64,000 nt of DNA from Ichthyenterobacterium magnum (GCF_003610635.1 NZ_RAQJ01000001.1:124001-188000), one strand, 5' to 3'. Positions 36,918 to 46,018 are shown, counted from the stretch's first letter. The notes: generated from the sequence alone by a model not told the origin. Numbers and translations: made by a program.

Positions 36918-38225
36918 CTAATCAATAATAATTTTTATCGACTCGTAGCCATGATAGGTATAAAGCACTACAAAATACTGTCCTTTTGAGATTGTTTTGA
37001 CACTAAATGGAATTTCATAATGACCAGCATTTCGTCTTCCTTGACTTATAGTTTTTATGCGCTGACCTATAGTATTATAAATACTGAGTTCGCAATATGT
37101 ATTATTAATTAAATCTAATTCTAATATAGCGTTGTCTTTAATGATATTTGAACCTTGAACTTGCATCGTATGTCCTTTTGGTTTGTTGATTTCAAACTCT
37201 TCAATACTTAAAAGTGATGGATCTACATACTTATAAACATTTGTTCCTGAGGTATACATTAAGGTATCATTAATACGTTGAAACCGGTTAAAACTAGTAC
37301 CCACAGTTGGTTTATAATCCCAATTGTTACCTTGGTTTGTGGTTTCATAGAAAAATGTATCATAACCACCAACCCAGCCTATGTCTTCACTTAGAAAACC
37401 AATACCTTGTATGGTTCCTGAAACACCTACTGAGGTTACCGAATTGAGCTGCCAAGTTAGTCCACCATCAACCGATTTATAATATTCTGGTGTATCTGTA
37501 TGTGCTTCAACAGAACCATACATCACTGAGTCGTTTAATTCTTGAATTTTCCAAATGCGTTCATTTGAGTCCTCACCTAAAACAACAGTATTCCAAGTTT
37601 GACCTGCATCAATGGTTCTAACAATAATTCCTTTTAAACCAGTGCCTTGAGCACTTTGTCCTGCTGCATAACCCATATTTTCATCTTTAAAATATATATC
37701 AACCAAGGCGTTACATAAGGTTCCCATATCAGTGTACGTCCAAGTATTTCCTTGGTCTACAGATTTCATGATATATGCATCTGCATAAAATAATCCTGTA
37801 ATATAAATGGTACTTTCATCTACCATATGCATGCCACAAATTCCTGCAACACTTACTGGCAAATTGCTTGAAATGTCTGTCCAAGTCGTTCCGCCATCTA
37901 TTGTTTTTAATAATGTTGCCGTTGGATTTCCATTTGCAAGCGTTCCTGCAAAGCCTATGTTTTCATTATAAAACTCAACGCTTCTAAAATAATAATCGCT
38001 ATTATAATATTGTTGTGTCCAACTAAGTCCACCATTAGATGTTTTTAAAATTTGTCCGCCTCCATCAACAACCCAACCGGTTTCTGTATTTACAAATTGC
38101 ATATCTTCAAAACGCCAACCAAATGCATTTGCATTTAAGGTTTGCCAAGTTTGAGCTAAGGATACAAAAGGTACAAATAACACAAAAAGAACACAAGCGT
38201 ATTTAAGGGTGTTTAGTCGTTTCAT
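36918..38225 (-). CDS. Secreted BNR/YCF48-repeat protein with T9SS type A sorting domain
   Basis: The 435-residue protein has a signal peptide to about VSLAQ, then several copies of a beta-propeller-type repeat built on LKTxDGGxTW (LKTSNGGLSWTQQ, LLKTIDGGTTWTD, VRTIDAGQTWN, YKSVDGGLTW). The last about 75 residues form a type IX secretion sorting domain (ELSIYNTIGQRIKT ... GQYFVVLYTYHG). It is thus exported to the surface or medium. No catalytic motif is seen. It lies alone between DUF2851 and an AraC regulator. Confidence 0.88.
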   Translation of the reverse strand: MKRLNTLKYACVLFVLFVPFVSLAQTWQTLNANAFGWRFEDMQFVNTETGWVVDGGGQILKTSNGGLSWTQQYYNSDYYFRSVEFYNENIGFAGTLANGNPTATLLKTIDGGTTWTDISSNLPVSVAGICGMHMVDESTIYITGLFYADAYIMKSVDQGNTWTYTDMGTLCNALVDIYFKDENMGYAAGQSAQGTGLKGIIVRTIDAGQTWNTVVLGEDSNERIWKIQELNDSVMYGSVEAHTDTPEYYKSVDGGLTWQLNSVTSVGVSGTIQGIGFLSEDIGWVGGYDTFFYETTNQGNNWDYKPTVGTSFNRFQRINDTLMYTSGTNVYKYVDPSLLSIEEFEINKPKGHTMQVQGSNIIKDNAILELDLINNTYCELSIYNTIGQRIKTISQGRRNAGHYEIPFSVKTISKGQYFVVLYTYHGYESIKIIID

Positions 38226-38292
38226 AAGTTATTATTTAACGTTCACAAAATAGGCGTTGCTATGTTTTTGAAATAGTAAAAATGCGAAATAT

Positions 38293-39096
38293 TCAATCGA
38301 TATGAAGATTAAGAATATCACCATCTGGATTAATTGATTTCAAAAATTTAGAAGGGTTAAGACCAGTAAACTGCTTAAAATCTTTAATAAAATGAGTTTG
38401 ATCAAAGTAATGATGTTCCAGAGCCAATTGCGTTAATGATGACATAGATTTATTCTTCATTTGCTCAATAACACCATTTATACGTAAGGTTCTCAAGAAT
38501 AGTTTAGGAGAAATTCCTATTTCATTTTTAAAACGTTGCTGCAATCGTCTTCGGCCAAAGTTAGCTTCTAGTTCGCTTATGTGTTGGATACCAATATCTA
38601 ATTGTTTGAAAATAGTTTTTAAACTCTTTTCATCATTATAACATATATATGGCAATAAATACGTTTCAATAAGTTGTATACGTTCTTGAGTTGTATTTAC
38701 AGCACAAATTTGTTCTTGTAAAATCTCCATTTCTGGAAGGTCAATATCTGTAAGATTTAAGCATTCATTGGTAAGGTAATGCATGTCTACTTTCCAAATT
38801 TTATTGGCTACCCATGGATGAAACTTAACTCCAAACGCATTTAAATGTCCTTTAGGAAGTGATACATCTATGTACTTTTTTATTTGTCCGAACACATGAA
38901 ACTTTCCTGTTTTAGATTGACATTCGACATCTGGAAAGTCGCACTGCCAAGGTGATTCTAAATGAAACACCCAATCAACATAAGCATCGGGAACAAATCT
39001 ATATGTAGAAGTATCACAACTTGAAGACTTAATTGTCCAGAAATAGGCAATAAGATGTTCGTAGGCTTTTGATGGATTGTATTTTTTGAATTTCAT
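38293..39096 (-). CDS. AraC-family transcriptional regulator with an N-terminal DUF6597-like domain
   Basis: The 267-residue product has an N-terminal domain of about 150 residues (YNPSKAYEHLIAYFWTIKSS, FHVFGQIKKYIDV, LNAFGVKFHPWVANKIWKVD) of the kind called DUF6597. A C-terminal AraC helix-turn-helix pair contains FGRRRLQQRFKNEIGISPK and YFDQTHFIKDFKQFTGLNPS. It probably controls a neighbouring or distant gene in response to an unknown ligand. The T9SS gene downstream is a possible target only by adjacency. Confidence 0.88.
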   Translation of the reverse strand: MKFKKYNPSKAYEHLIAYFWTIKSSSCDTSTYRFVPDAYVDWVFHLESPWQCDFPDVECQSKTGKFHVFGQIKKYIDVSLPKGHLNAFGVKFHPWVANKIWKVDMHYLTNECLNLTDIDLPEMEILQEQICAVNTTQERIQLIETYLLPYICYNDEKSLKTIFKQLDIGIQHISELEANFGRRRLQQRFKNEIGISPKLFLRTLRINGVIEQMKNKSMSSLTQLALEHHYFDQTHFIKDFKQFTGLNPSKFLKSINPDGDILNLHID

Positions 39097-39169
39097 TGGT
39101 TGTAAATGAATAGCATTAAAAATAAGAAATCTATATGTATTAGTGATATCATTTATTTTTTGAAAACAA

Positions 39170-39196
39170 AAAAGCCTGAATAAATTTCAGGCTTTT
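39170..39196 (-). terminator. Terminator after the CBS-like gene
   Basis: The stem AAAAGCCTGAA/TTCAGGCTTTT with loop TAAA has flanking A and T runs. It lies about 45 bases past the stop of the cysteine-synthase-family gene, with a dispersed repeat between. Confidence 0.85.
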
Positions 39197-39205
39197 ATTT
39201 TATAT

Positions 39206-39232
39206 GAGATTCTTAACTAGGTTCAGAATGAC
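39206..39232. repeat. Interspersed repeat (GAGATTC...GTTCAGAATGAC type)
   Basis: This is a member of the second repeat family, core GAGATTCTN..GTTCAGAATGAC, also present near 45309-45391 and, in part, at 45941-45966. Confidence 0.65.
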
Positions 39233-39238
39233 AAAGAA

Positions 39239-40219
39239 TTATTCTATATAACCCATTTCTCGCATCCAATCGTCATTAAACATTTTACCTACATATCTGC
39301 TTCCGTGATCATGAAATAATACCACAACCACATCATCTTTTGTAAACTGTTCTTTTAATTGTAATACCCCTTTTATAGCAGAACCTGCAGAGTTACCTAA
39401 AAACATACCTTCTTCTTTGGCTAAACGTTGTGTATATACACAAGCATCTTTATCTGTTACTTTAGTAAAACCGTCTATAATATCGAAATCAACATTTTTT
39501 GGTAAAATATCTTCACCAATACCTTCTGTTACATAAGGATAGATTTCATTTTCATCAAAAATTCCTGTTTCATGGTATTTTTTGAATACAGAACCATAAG
39601 TATCTACACCCCAAATTTTAATATCTGGATTTTGTTCTTTTAGATATTTTCCTACTCCAGAAATTGTTCCTCCTGTTCCAACACCTACCACAAAATGTGT
39701 AATCTTTCCTTCTGTTTGTTTCCAAATTTCTGGTCCTGTACTTTCGTAATGTGCTTTTGCATTGCTTGGGTTGTCATATTGATTTACATACCAAGAATTT
39801 GGTGTTTCTTCTCCTAATCGTTTAGAAACTGAATAGTAACTACGTGGATCGTCTGGCTCAACAGCTGTTGGACATACAATTACCTCTGCACCAACTGCAC
39901 GCATGATATCTACTTTTTCTTTACTTTGCTTGTCTGCCATTACAAAAATACATTTGTAACCTTTTACAATAGCGGCTAGAGCTAATCCCATTCCTGTATT
40001 CCCTGAAGTTCCTTCAATAATAGTGCCTCCTGGTTTTAAACGTCCATCTGCTTCGGCATCTTCAATCATTTTTAAGGCCATTCTATCTTTTACAGAGTTT
40101 CCTGGGTTAAAAGTTTCATATTTAGCTAATACCAAACAAGGTAAGTCTGCTGTTAGTTTATTTATTTTTACTAAAGGTGTATTACCTATAGTTCCTAATA
40201 TATCTTTTGCGTATTCCAT
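39239..40219 (-). CDS. Cysteine synthase / cystathionine beta-synthase family enzyme
   Basis: The 326-residue PLP enzyme has IGNTPLVKIN at the start and YETFNPGNSVKDRMALKMIE near residue 38, where Lys in VKDR holds PLP. EGTSGNTGMGLALAA near 69 (phosphate loop), VGTGGTISGVGKYLKE near 180 and GNSAGSAIKG near 282 complete the fold. It makes cysteine or cystathionine from O-acetylserine or serine. The length and C-terminus lack the CBS regulatory pair, but residues such as EEGMFLGNSAGSA and the DDPRSYYSVSKRL loop favour the CBS-like subgroup. The exact activity is uncertain. A -7 box TAAATTTG precedes it. Confidence 0.9.
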   Translation of the reverse strand: MEYAKDILGTIGNTPLVKINKLTADLPCLVLAKYETFNPGNSVKDRMALKMIEDAEADGRLKPGGTIIEGTSGNTGMGLALAAIVKGYKCIFVMADKQSKEKVDIMRAVGAEVIVCPTAVEPDDPRSYYSVSKRLGEETPNSWYVNQYDNPSNAKAHYESTGPEIWKQTEGKITHFVVGVGTGGTISGVGKYLKEQNPDIKIWGVDTYGSVFKKYHETGIFDENEIYPYVTEGIGEDILPKNVDFDIIDGFTKVTDKDACVYTQRLAKEEGMFLGNSAGSAIKGVLQLKEQFTKDDVVVVLFHDHGSRYVGKMFNDDWMREMGYIE

Positions 40220-40224
40220 AGTAT

Positions 40225-40243
40225 AAATTTGCTTTGCAAATTT
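40225..40243 (-). promoter_or_regulatory. Promoter/palindrome before the CBS-like gene
   Basis: AAATTTGC-TTT-GCAAATTT is a perfect palindrome. Its right half together with the next base reads TAAATTTG on the minus strand (40244-40237), an exact -7 box 17 bases before the ATG. The palindrome could bind a regulator over the promoter. Confidence 0.5.
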
Positions 40244-40301
40244 AAGTTAAAAGTTAAAAGCTAAAAATAAAAGTGGGTTTTTATTGCGTTAAGGATGGAG
40301 T

Positions 40302-40378
40302 ATTTCGACTGCGCTCAACACAAGCTTATGTTGGAGCTCCTTGAAAAGAGTCCTTCGACTGCGCTCAGGATAAACTTA
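40302..40378. repeat. Two interspersed repeat copies in tandem
   Basis: TTTCGACTGCGCTCAACACAAGC (from 40303) and TCCTTCGACTGCGCTCAGGA (from 40351) share the 15-16 base core. They lie in the 215-base gap upstream of the CBS-like gene; nothing else is seen in that gap. Confidence 0.75.
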
Positions 40379-40434
40379 TTCGCGAACCTGATTTTGATTC
40401 TTGAGCCAATCTAAAGAGAAAGGTAAATTCTAAA

Positions 40435-41673
40435 TTACTCAAACCTAATGGCTTTTACAGGAGAAATTTTTGTTATAATAAACGATGGCACCAGCAACAT
40501 TAGCATACATGCTACAAATGTGCCTATGTTTAATAAAACAATATAATCTAAACTTATATGTACAGGAATTACTGTAACATAGTATTGTTCTGGGTTTGGA
40601 AATTTTAGTAAACTAAATTTTTGCTGTGCAAACAATAAACCTAAACCTATTACATTACCAAAAAGCAAACCTAAACCTACTAAATACATGGCATTGTATA
40701 AAAACACTTTACGAATACTCCAATTTGAACTTCCTAAAGATTTTAAAATTCCAATCATTTGTGTACGCTCGAGAATAAGAACCAATAAGGCTGTAATCAT
40801 ATTAATACCTGCAACAATTATCATTATACCAATAATACCATAGGTGTTATTATCAAAAATTCTAATCCACTCAAAAGTAGTGTAATACTTTTGCTCTACG
40901 GTTTGTGTATTTAAATGCGATGGTGTGTTTTTATATATTTCGACACCTTTAGTTTCTAATTTTGAAAAGTCGTCTATAAAAACCTCAAAATTACCTACTT
41001 GGTCTGGTTTCCATTTATTGAGTCGCTGTACATGACGTATATCTCCTATCATAAATGTTTTATCTAGTTCTTGAAAACCAGAATTATATATACCAACTAT
41101 TTTAAACTGTCGTATACTAGGAACTTGGTTTTCGCTTTGCTTACCAAAAACAGTTTGAAACGTGTCTCCAACTTTAAATTGTAATCTATTGGCTAAATAG
41201 CTAGATATTAAAACATCATTACTGATTTTTGATTTGTAGTCTGGCAACTTACCTTCTACTAAAAACGCTTTTAAATAAGACCAATCATAATCTGCACCAA
41301 CGCCTTTTAATACTATGGCATCAAAATCTGTTTTGGTACGAATAACACCAAATTTTGTTGCTACAGCTTGTATATGTTTTACACCTTCTACATCATTAAA
41401 GTCAGGATAAAATTCTTGGTTTTTAGAGATTGGTGCTAATGATTCGTTTGAAGCATTAGTATCGTAATTATTAATTGTAACATGACCATTAAATGCAACA
41501 ACCTTATCTCTTACCTTTTTTTGAAGCCCTAAACCAGTAGCAATTGCTATAAGCATTACTATTATACCAATTGCTATAGCTGTAATTCCAATTTTTATTA
41601 TTGGAGCCGAAACACTATTTTTATACGCTTTACTACCAATAATGCGTTTTGCTATAAAAAACTCGTAATTCAA
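40435..41673 (-). CDS. LolC/E-like ABC transporter permease (FtsX/MacB family)
   Basis: The 412-residue protein has four membrane segments (about residues 27-50, 270-297, 320-345 and 370-400) around a large periplasmic domain, as in LolC/LolE/MacB permeases. ITAIAIGIIVMLIAIATGLG opens the first. The start is TTG 41673 (NYEFFIAKRI), required because no ATG keeps the conserved N-terminus; the frame upstream is closed. No ATPase gene is adjacent, so its partner is elsewhere. Its start lies 8 bases from the start of the divergent DUF1343 gene. A -7 box TATTTTTG at 41699-41706 is inside that gene. Confidence 0.87.
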   Translation of the reverse strand: MNYEFFIAKRIIGSKAYKNSVSAPIIKIGITAIAIGIIVMLIAIATGLGLQKKVRDKVVAFNGHVTINNYDTNASNESLAPISKNQEFYPDFNDVEGVKHIQAVATKFGVIRTKTDFDAIVLKGVGADYDWSYLKAFLVEGKLPDYKSKISNDVLISSYLANRLQFKVGDTFQTVFGKQSENQVPSIRQFKIVGIYNSGFQELDKTFMIGDIRHVQRLNKWKPDQVGNFEVFIDDFSKLETKGVEIYKNTPSHLNTQTVEQKYYTTFEWIRIFDNNTYGIIGIMIIVAGINMITALLVLILERTQMIGILKSLGSSNWSIRKVFLYNAMYLVGLGLLFGNVIGLGLLFAQQKFSLLKFPNPEQYYVTVIPVHISLDYIVLLNIGTFVACMLMLLVPSFIITKISPVKAIRFE

Positions 41674-41681
41674 AATTATAT

Positions 41682-42980
41682 ATGCGATTAAACGTTTTCA
41701 AAAATACTGTTTTATTATTTGTTTTAGTATTGATTTCTTGTGGGAATAAGTTTAAGTCAGAAGATGGAGTAAACATAGTAGAAGACACTTCGACTGCGCT
41801 CAGTGTGACAAAGGCTATTGTTGTTGGTGCAAATCAAACAGAACTATATTTACCACTTTTAAACGGAAAGCGTGTTGGTATTGTTGCCAATCAAACCAGT
41901 GTTATTTTTGAAAATAAAATGGATTCAATTTATGAAGTTGACCCTGAAACTAATGCGTTAATATTATATGAAACACAACATAGAAACACGCATTTAATAG
42001 ATTCATTAATTAGTTTAAATGTTGATGTTGTAAAAGTATTTGCTCCAGAGCATGGCTTTAGAGGAAAAGCTGATGCTGGTGAGCTCATAAAAGATGGTAT
42101 AGATTTAAAAACTGGGTTACCTATTGTTTCGCTTCATGGAAAAAACAAAAAGCCAACTAACGATCAACTTTCAGATTTAGATATAGTTGTTTTTGATATA
42201 CAAGATGTTGGTGCTCGTTTTTATACTTATATCTCTACTTTACATTATGTAATGGAAGCTTGTGCCGAAAATAATATTCCTTTAATTATTTTAGATAGAC
42301 CAAATCCAAATGGAAATTATGTTGATGGTCCAACTCTTGAGAAAGAACACCAAAGTTTTTTAGGAATGCATCCAATTCCATTAGTTCATGGTATGACCAT
42401 TGGCGAATATGCTAAAATGATTAATGGTGAGCAATGGCTTTTAAATGGAGTGCAATGTAATATAACAATCATTACGTGTGAAAATTACACACATAAAACA
42501 CCTTACAGTTTGTCTATAAGGCCTTCGCCTAATCTACCAAACGACCAATCTATAAAACTCTATCCTAGTCTTGGATTGTTTGAAGGCACTACTATTAATG
42601 CAGGAAGAGGTACAGAGTTTCAATTTCAAAGATATGGTGCTCCATTTCTTAACCCTGAGACCATGACTTTTACCTATACACCACAATCAAACTTTGGAGC
42701 AAAGCATCCTAAACATAAGGATAAACTGTGCTATGGTGAGGATTTGAGTGATACTTCTGTAACTAATGAAATGACTTTAAAATGGGTTATAAAAGCCTAT
42801 AAAAATGCACTAGACAAATCCTTGTTTTTTAATACTAATAATTTCACCAAACATGCTGGTACTAAAAAACTACAACAACAAATTGAACAAGGGCTTTCTG
42901 AAAATGAAATTAAAGATAGTTGGAAAAAAGACTTAGAAAAATTTCGAGTGGTAAGAAATAAATATTTACTATATAAATAA
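41682..42980 (+). CDS. DUF1343 lipoprotein, NamZ-like exo-beta-N-acetylmuramidase domain
   Basis: The 432-residue product has a lipoprotein signal (lipobox LISCG, Cys 20) and then DUF1343, whose Bacillus member NamZ removes non-reducing MurNAc ends from peptidoglycan fragments. Conserved features are RVGIVANQTSVI near residue 65, FAPEHGFRGKADAGE near 124, PTNDQLSDLDIVVFDIQDVG near 157 and the C-terminal PNDQSIKLYPSLGLFEGT. An interspersed repeat (41785-41810) sits in frame in the linker after the signal peptide and adds STALSVT-type residues. The gene is divergent from the LolC/E-like gene with only 8 bases between starts. Confidence 0.88.
   Translation: MRLNVFKNTVLLFVLVLISCGNKFKSEDGVNIVEDTSTALSVTKAIVVGANQTELYLPLLNGKRVGIVANQTSVIFENKMDSIYEVDPETNALILYETQHRNTHLIDSLISLNVDVVKVFAPEHGFRGKADAGELIKDGIDLKTGLPIVSLHGKNKKPTNDQLSDLDIVVFDIQDVGARFYTYISTLHYVMEACAENNIPLIILDRPNPNGNYVDGPTLEKEHQSFLGMHPIPLVHGMTIGEYAKMINGEQWLLNGVQCNITIITCENYTHKTPYSLSIRPSPNLPNDQSIKLYPSLGLFEGTTINAGRGTEFQFQRYGAPFLNPETMTFTYTPQSNFGAKHPKHKDKLCYGEDLSDTSVTNEMTLKWVIKAYKNALDKSLFFNTNNFTKHAGTKKLQQQIEQGLSENEIKDSWKKDLEKFRVVRNKYLLYK
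41785..41810. repeat. Interspersed repeat inside the DUF1343 coding region
   Basis: CACTTCGACTGCGCTCAGTG is a member of the same family as 28760, 40303 and 40351, here read in frame as DTSTALSVT. The unit is a multiple of three in effect because the frame is kept. Confidence 0.8.
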
Positions 42981-42982
42981 CA

Positions 42983-43381
42983 TTACTCTTCATTTTGAAG
43001 TGCTGTTAACTTTACATCCGTATCTAAAACGCGTGTATTGTTCTGCAAAACACGAACTACAAAAACTATTCTTAAAGGCGATTGTACAACAACAAAAACA
43101 TGTTTCCCTTTACTTAATTCTGTTAATGGAACTTTGTAAGAATTAGCATTAATTTTTGTATCAACTTCACGCTCATACTTCATATTAACAGCATACACTT
43201 TATTTATCATCTTATCACTTTTAAGCAATAAGGTATCTTTAGTTTTATTTAAATAGTGAGTAATACCGTTTGCTCTAACATTTACGTTAGGCTCTAATAA
43301 AGCGTAGTCTTCTTGGGCAGAAACTTTATTATAAAGCATAAAAAAAAGGACTGCAAAAAATAATCTTAAATATATTCTCAT
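42983..43381 (-). CDS. Small exported protein of unknown function
   Basis: The 132-residue product has a signal peptide ending near KVSAQ and a beta-rich mature part of about 110 residues (YALLEPNVNVRANGI, KGKHVFVVVQSPLRIVFVVRVL). It has no Cys. I recognise no domain. It is convergent with DUF1343 with 2 bases between the stops. Confidence 0.65.
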   Translation of the reverse strand: MRIYLRLFFAVLFFMLYNKVSAQEDYALLEPNVNVRANGITHYLNKTKDTLLLKSDKMINKVYAVNMKYEREVDTKINANSYKVPLTELSKGKHVFVVVQSPLRIVFVVRVLQNNTRVLDTDVKLTALQNEE

Positions 43382-43540
43382 TAATACACGTTTAAAGTGT
43401 CAACTTAATAGAACTCTACACTATTTTTTTAATCCCGAATGGCAAACCTAAATGGTTTCTTACGTTCTAAAAAATAAATTCTGTGAAGTGTCATAAAAAT
43501 CAGAGGAAAGACTTTTTTTGTTAATAAGTCTGTTGAAAAC

Positions 43541-44356
43541 TTAGTTTTTAAGCATCTTAATTAGCTTATCTGGATAATCTGTAATAATGCCATCTACTTT
43601 AAAATCTATTATACGCCTTATATCAGATTCTTGATTAACTGTCCAAGGAATAATTTGAAAACCGTCATTCTGAAACTTAAAAACAGTTTCTGCATCTAAA
43701 AGTTTAAAATATGGGCTAATTATTTCTGGACTGTAACTTAACTGCGAAAGTTTTTTAGTAATATTTTCTCCTTCATCTACCAACAAAGCCACTTTCATTT
43801 TAGGTGCTTGTCTTTTAATTTCTTCAAGAATACGCAAATCAAACGATTGTAAATTTGTTCTTTCAAAAACAGGATACTTTTCTATAACATCTAATATTAA
43901 GCTAACAAAAACCTTAGGGTTTGGTGTAAAAAATTCGTCATACTTTGGCTTGCATTTAACCTCAATATTATATTTTATTGAAGGATTCTGAACATTAGAA
44001 GCTTTAAAAACTTCATCTAATGATGGTTTATAGCAGTTTATCTTTTTTTGTTCTGGATAATCTGGATGAAATTTTAAACCACAATCAAATTGTTTAATTT
44101 CTTCATGAGTCATTTCATATAAATTATGCTTCATATCTTCACTCTCAGGAATTTCTTCTCCAGAAGGTTTTAAGCATATTCTTCGACTCATAAAGGGTTC
44201 GTGTGATACTATAACTTTATCATCTTTAGAAATAACGACATCCATCTCTAAAGTATGGACGCCAAGCTCTATAGCTTTTTTAAAAGCTGGCAATGCGTTT
44301 TCTGGGAGCAATCCTCTACAACCTCTATGTCCTTGAATGTCAATATTAGAAATCAT
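43541..44356 (-). CDS. Glycerophosphodiester phosphodiesterase
   Basis: The 271-residue product matches GDPD: GHRGCRGLLPENALPAFKKA at the N-terminus, HTLEMDVVISKDDKVIVSHEP near residue 34 (metal-binding Glu/Asp and His) and WTVNQESDIRRIIDFKVDGI then TDYPDKLIKM at the C-terminus. It hydrolyses deacylated phospholipids to glycerol-3-P. No signal peptide is seen, so it is probably cytoplasmic. It follows the fatty acid hydroxylase gene by 27 bases. Confidence 0.9.
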   Translation of the reverse strand: MISNIDIQGHRGCRGLLPENALPAFKKAIELGVHTLEMDVVISKDDKVIVSHEPFMSRRICLKPSGEEIPESEDMKHNLYEMTHEEIKQFDCGLKFHPDYPEQKKINCYKPSLDEVFKASNVQNPSIKYNIEVKCKPKYDEFFTPNPKVFVSLILDVIEKYPVFERTNLQSFDLRILEEIKRQAPKMKVALLVDEGENITKKLSQLSYSPEIISPYFKLLDAETVFKFQNDGFQIIPWTVNQESDIRRIIDFKVDGIITDYPDKLIKMLKN

Positions 44357-44383
44357 AATTCAACATTGTGAAAGCAAACTTAT

Positions 44384-45229
44384 TTATTGCTCTTCATTAG
44401 TTGGCAAAATTGTAGGTTTTTGGTATTCTTGAAATGGTTGTTTTAAAAGCTCAATAATACTTCCGTTTTTTATTTCATCTGGAAACACATCAACGCCATA
44501 GACTATAGCATCTCTGTCTAATTTCATAAACGTTCCAAAAAGCCTGTCCCAAATAGAAAATATGTTTCCGTAATTAGAATCTGTATAAGGCAATACATAA
44601 TGATGATGTACTTTATGCATATCTGGTGAGACCAACACATAACTTAGCATATCATCAACTTTTTTTGGCAATTTAATATTAGCATGACTAAACTGTGTTG
44701 CTATTAATGACATAGATTGATACAACATAACGATAGCTATTGGTGTACCAACTACAAAAACTCCAAATAGTGTAAATGCAAACCTGATTAGACTTTCTAA
44801 AGGATGATGCCTATTAGCTGTTGTTGTATCTACTTTATGGTCTGTGTGATGTACCAAATGTATCATCCACAATGGTTTCACTTTATGCTCAACAAAATGT
44901 GCAAGATAAGCGCCAAAAAAATCTAACAATAAAACACTAATGCTAACATAGATCCATAATGGCATTTCTGGCAACCAGTTAATAATTCCGAAGTCATTAT
45001 GTTGCACCCAATCTGAAGTACCAAGAAGTAAAAATGCTAATCCAAAATTGATAATAATTGTTGTTAATGTAAAAAAGATATTTGGTATAGCATGTTTCCA
45101 TTTTTTATAGTTAAATCTATATAACGGTAGCGATCCTTCTAATAACCAAAAAAAGGTAAGTCCACCAACTAATATTAAACTTCTGTGCAACGACGGAATA
45201 CTTTCAAAGTAATTTATAATACTTTCCAT
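44384..45229 (-). CDS. Sterol desaturase / fatty acid hydroxylase family membrane protein
   Basis: The 281-residue protein has four hydrophobic segments and the di-iron His motifs HFVEH, HLVHH-TDH and NRHHPLE (about residues 114-146), then MHKVHHHY near 213. These are typical of the family that hydroxylates or desaturates lipids with O2. The natural substrate is not predictable; in flavobacteria such enzymes may modify carotenoids or fatty acids. It precedes the GDPD gene on the same strand. Confidence 0.88.
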   Translation of the reverse strand: MESIINYFESIPSLHRSLILVGGLTFFWLLEGSLPLYRFNYKKWKHAIPNIFFTLTTIIINFGLAFLLLGTSDWVQHNDFGIINWLPEMPLWIYVSISVLLLDFFGAYLAHFVEHKVKPLWMIHLVHHTDHKVDTTTANRHHPLESLIRFAFTLFGVFVVGTPIAIVMLYQSMSLIATQFSHANIKLPKKVDDMLSYVLVSPDMHKVHHHYVLPYTDSNYGNIFSIWDRLFGTFMKLDRDAIVYGVDVFPDEIKNGSIIELLKQPFQEYQKPTILPTNEEQ

Positions 45230-45308
45230 TAACTATTCTTTTATAATTTAAATATACTAAAAAGTTGAAATTATTTTTGTTTGCTTGCTATTGCTATACT
45301 ACCAATAC

Positions 45309-45391
45309 GTCAACCTGAATTTATTTCAGGTTCTCACTTTACAAGATTGGTTTCTAACTTTTATGAGATTCTGAAACAAGTTCAGAAAGAC
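45309..45391. repeat. Pair of interspersed repeats of the GTTCAGAAtGAC type
   Basis: GTCAACCTGAATTTATTTCA plus GGTTCTCA (45309-45336) and GAGATTCTGAAACAAGTTCA plus GAAAGAC (45365-45391) form complementary halves of the second repeat family, each with an internal CTGAA/TTCAG hairpin. The 195-base gap holds nothing else recognisable. Confidence 0.65.
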
Positions 45392-45424
45392 GTTTTCAAC
45401 TTTATTTTATTTTACTATTAATCA

Positions 45425-45919
45425 TTAAAGCTTAATTCTCTTTTTCATGGCTTCAACAATATTGTAAGCTGCTGGGCAAATTTCAATGTTTTTCATAGTA
45501 AGATTAGAAATCTGCTGAAATTTTTTACGGTTAGTATGCGGAAACTCTCTACACGCTTTTGGTCTTACATCATAAATAGAACAGTAATTATCTGCTCCTA
45601 AAAAAGTACATGGCACAGATTGCAGAACGTAATCATTATCTTCATCTATTCTTAAATACTGCTCAATAAAGAGATGCTGTTTCATTTTAAAATGTTTTGC
45701 AATGCGCTCAACATCTTTATCAGTAAATAATGGTCCAGTAGTTTTACAGCAATTTGCACATTGTAAACAATCTGTTTTTTCAAACTCATCATCATGAAGT
45801 TCTTGCATGAGATAGTCTAATTGCTTTGGCGGTTTCTTTTTAAGTTTATTAAAGAAGGTTTTATTTTCCTTATGATTATCTTTGGCGAGCTTTGGAAGAT
45901 TATTGATGATGTCTTGCAT
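45425..45919 (-). CDS. YkgJ-family cysteine cluster protein
   Basis: The 164-residue product has CLQCANCCKTTGPLFTDKD near residue 55, a second Cys at VPCTF near residue 104 and a third set with CSIYDVRPKACREFP near 112. This is the Cys pattern of the YkgJ zinc/iron-sulfur-type family (Fe-S or Zn binding). The role is unknown. The start ATG at 45919 is divergent from the methyltransferase gene. Confidence 0.85.
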   Translation of the reverse strand: MQDIINNLPKLAKDNHKENKTFFNKLKKKPPKQLDYLMQELHDDEFEKTDCLQCANCCKTTGPLFTDKDVERIAKHFKMKQHLFIEQYLRIDEDNDYVLQSVPCTFLGADNYCSIYDVRPKACREFPHTNRKKFQQISNLTMKNIEICPAAYNIVEAMKKRIKL

Positions 45920-45940
45920 ATAGCAAAAATAATGTAATTT

Positions 45941-46006
45941 GTCATTCTGAACATAGTGAAGAATCTAAAAAAACTAGAGATGTTTCGGCTTTGCTCAACA
46001 TGACAC
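45941..46006. repeat. Interspersed repeats between YkgJ and the methyltransferase
   Basis: GTCATTCTGAACATAGTGAA followed by GAATCT (45941-45966) belongs to the second family and TTTCGGCTTTGCTCAACATG plus ACAC (45982-46006) to the first. They fill the 99-base divergent gap and may have carried in or destroyed promoter elements. Confidence 0.7.
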
Positions 46007-46018
46007 AAAACTAAACTT

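Noticed and set aside
45817-46008. 63-residue minus-strand ORF
   Set aside because: Its start lies in interspersed repeats (MCHVEQSRNI) and it overlaps the YkgJ gene in another frame; it is a repeat-derived shadow.
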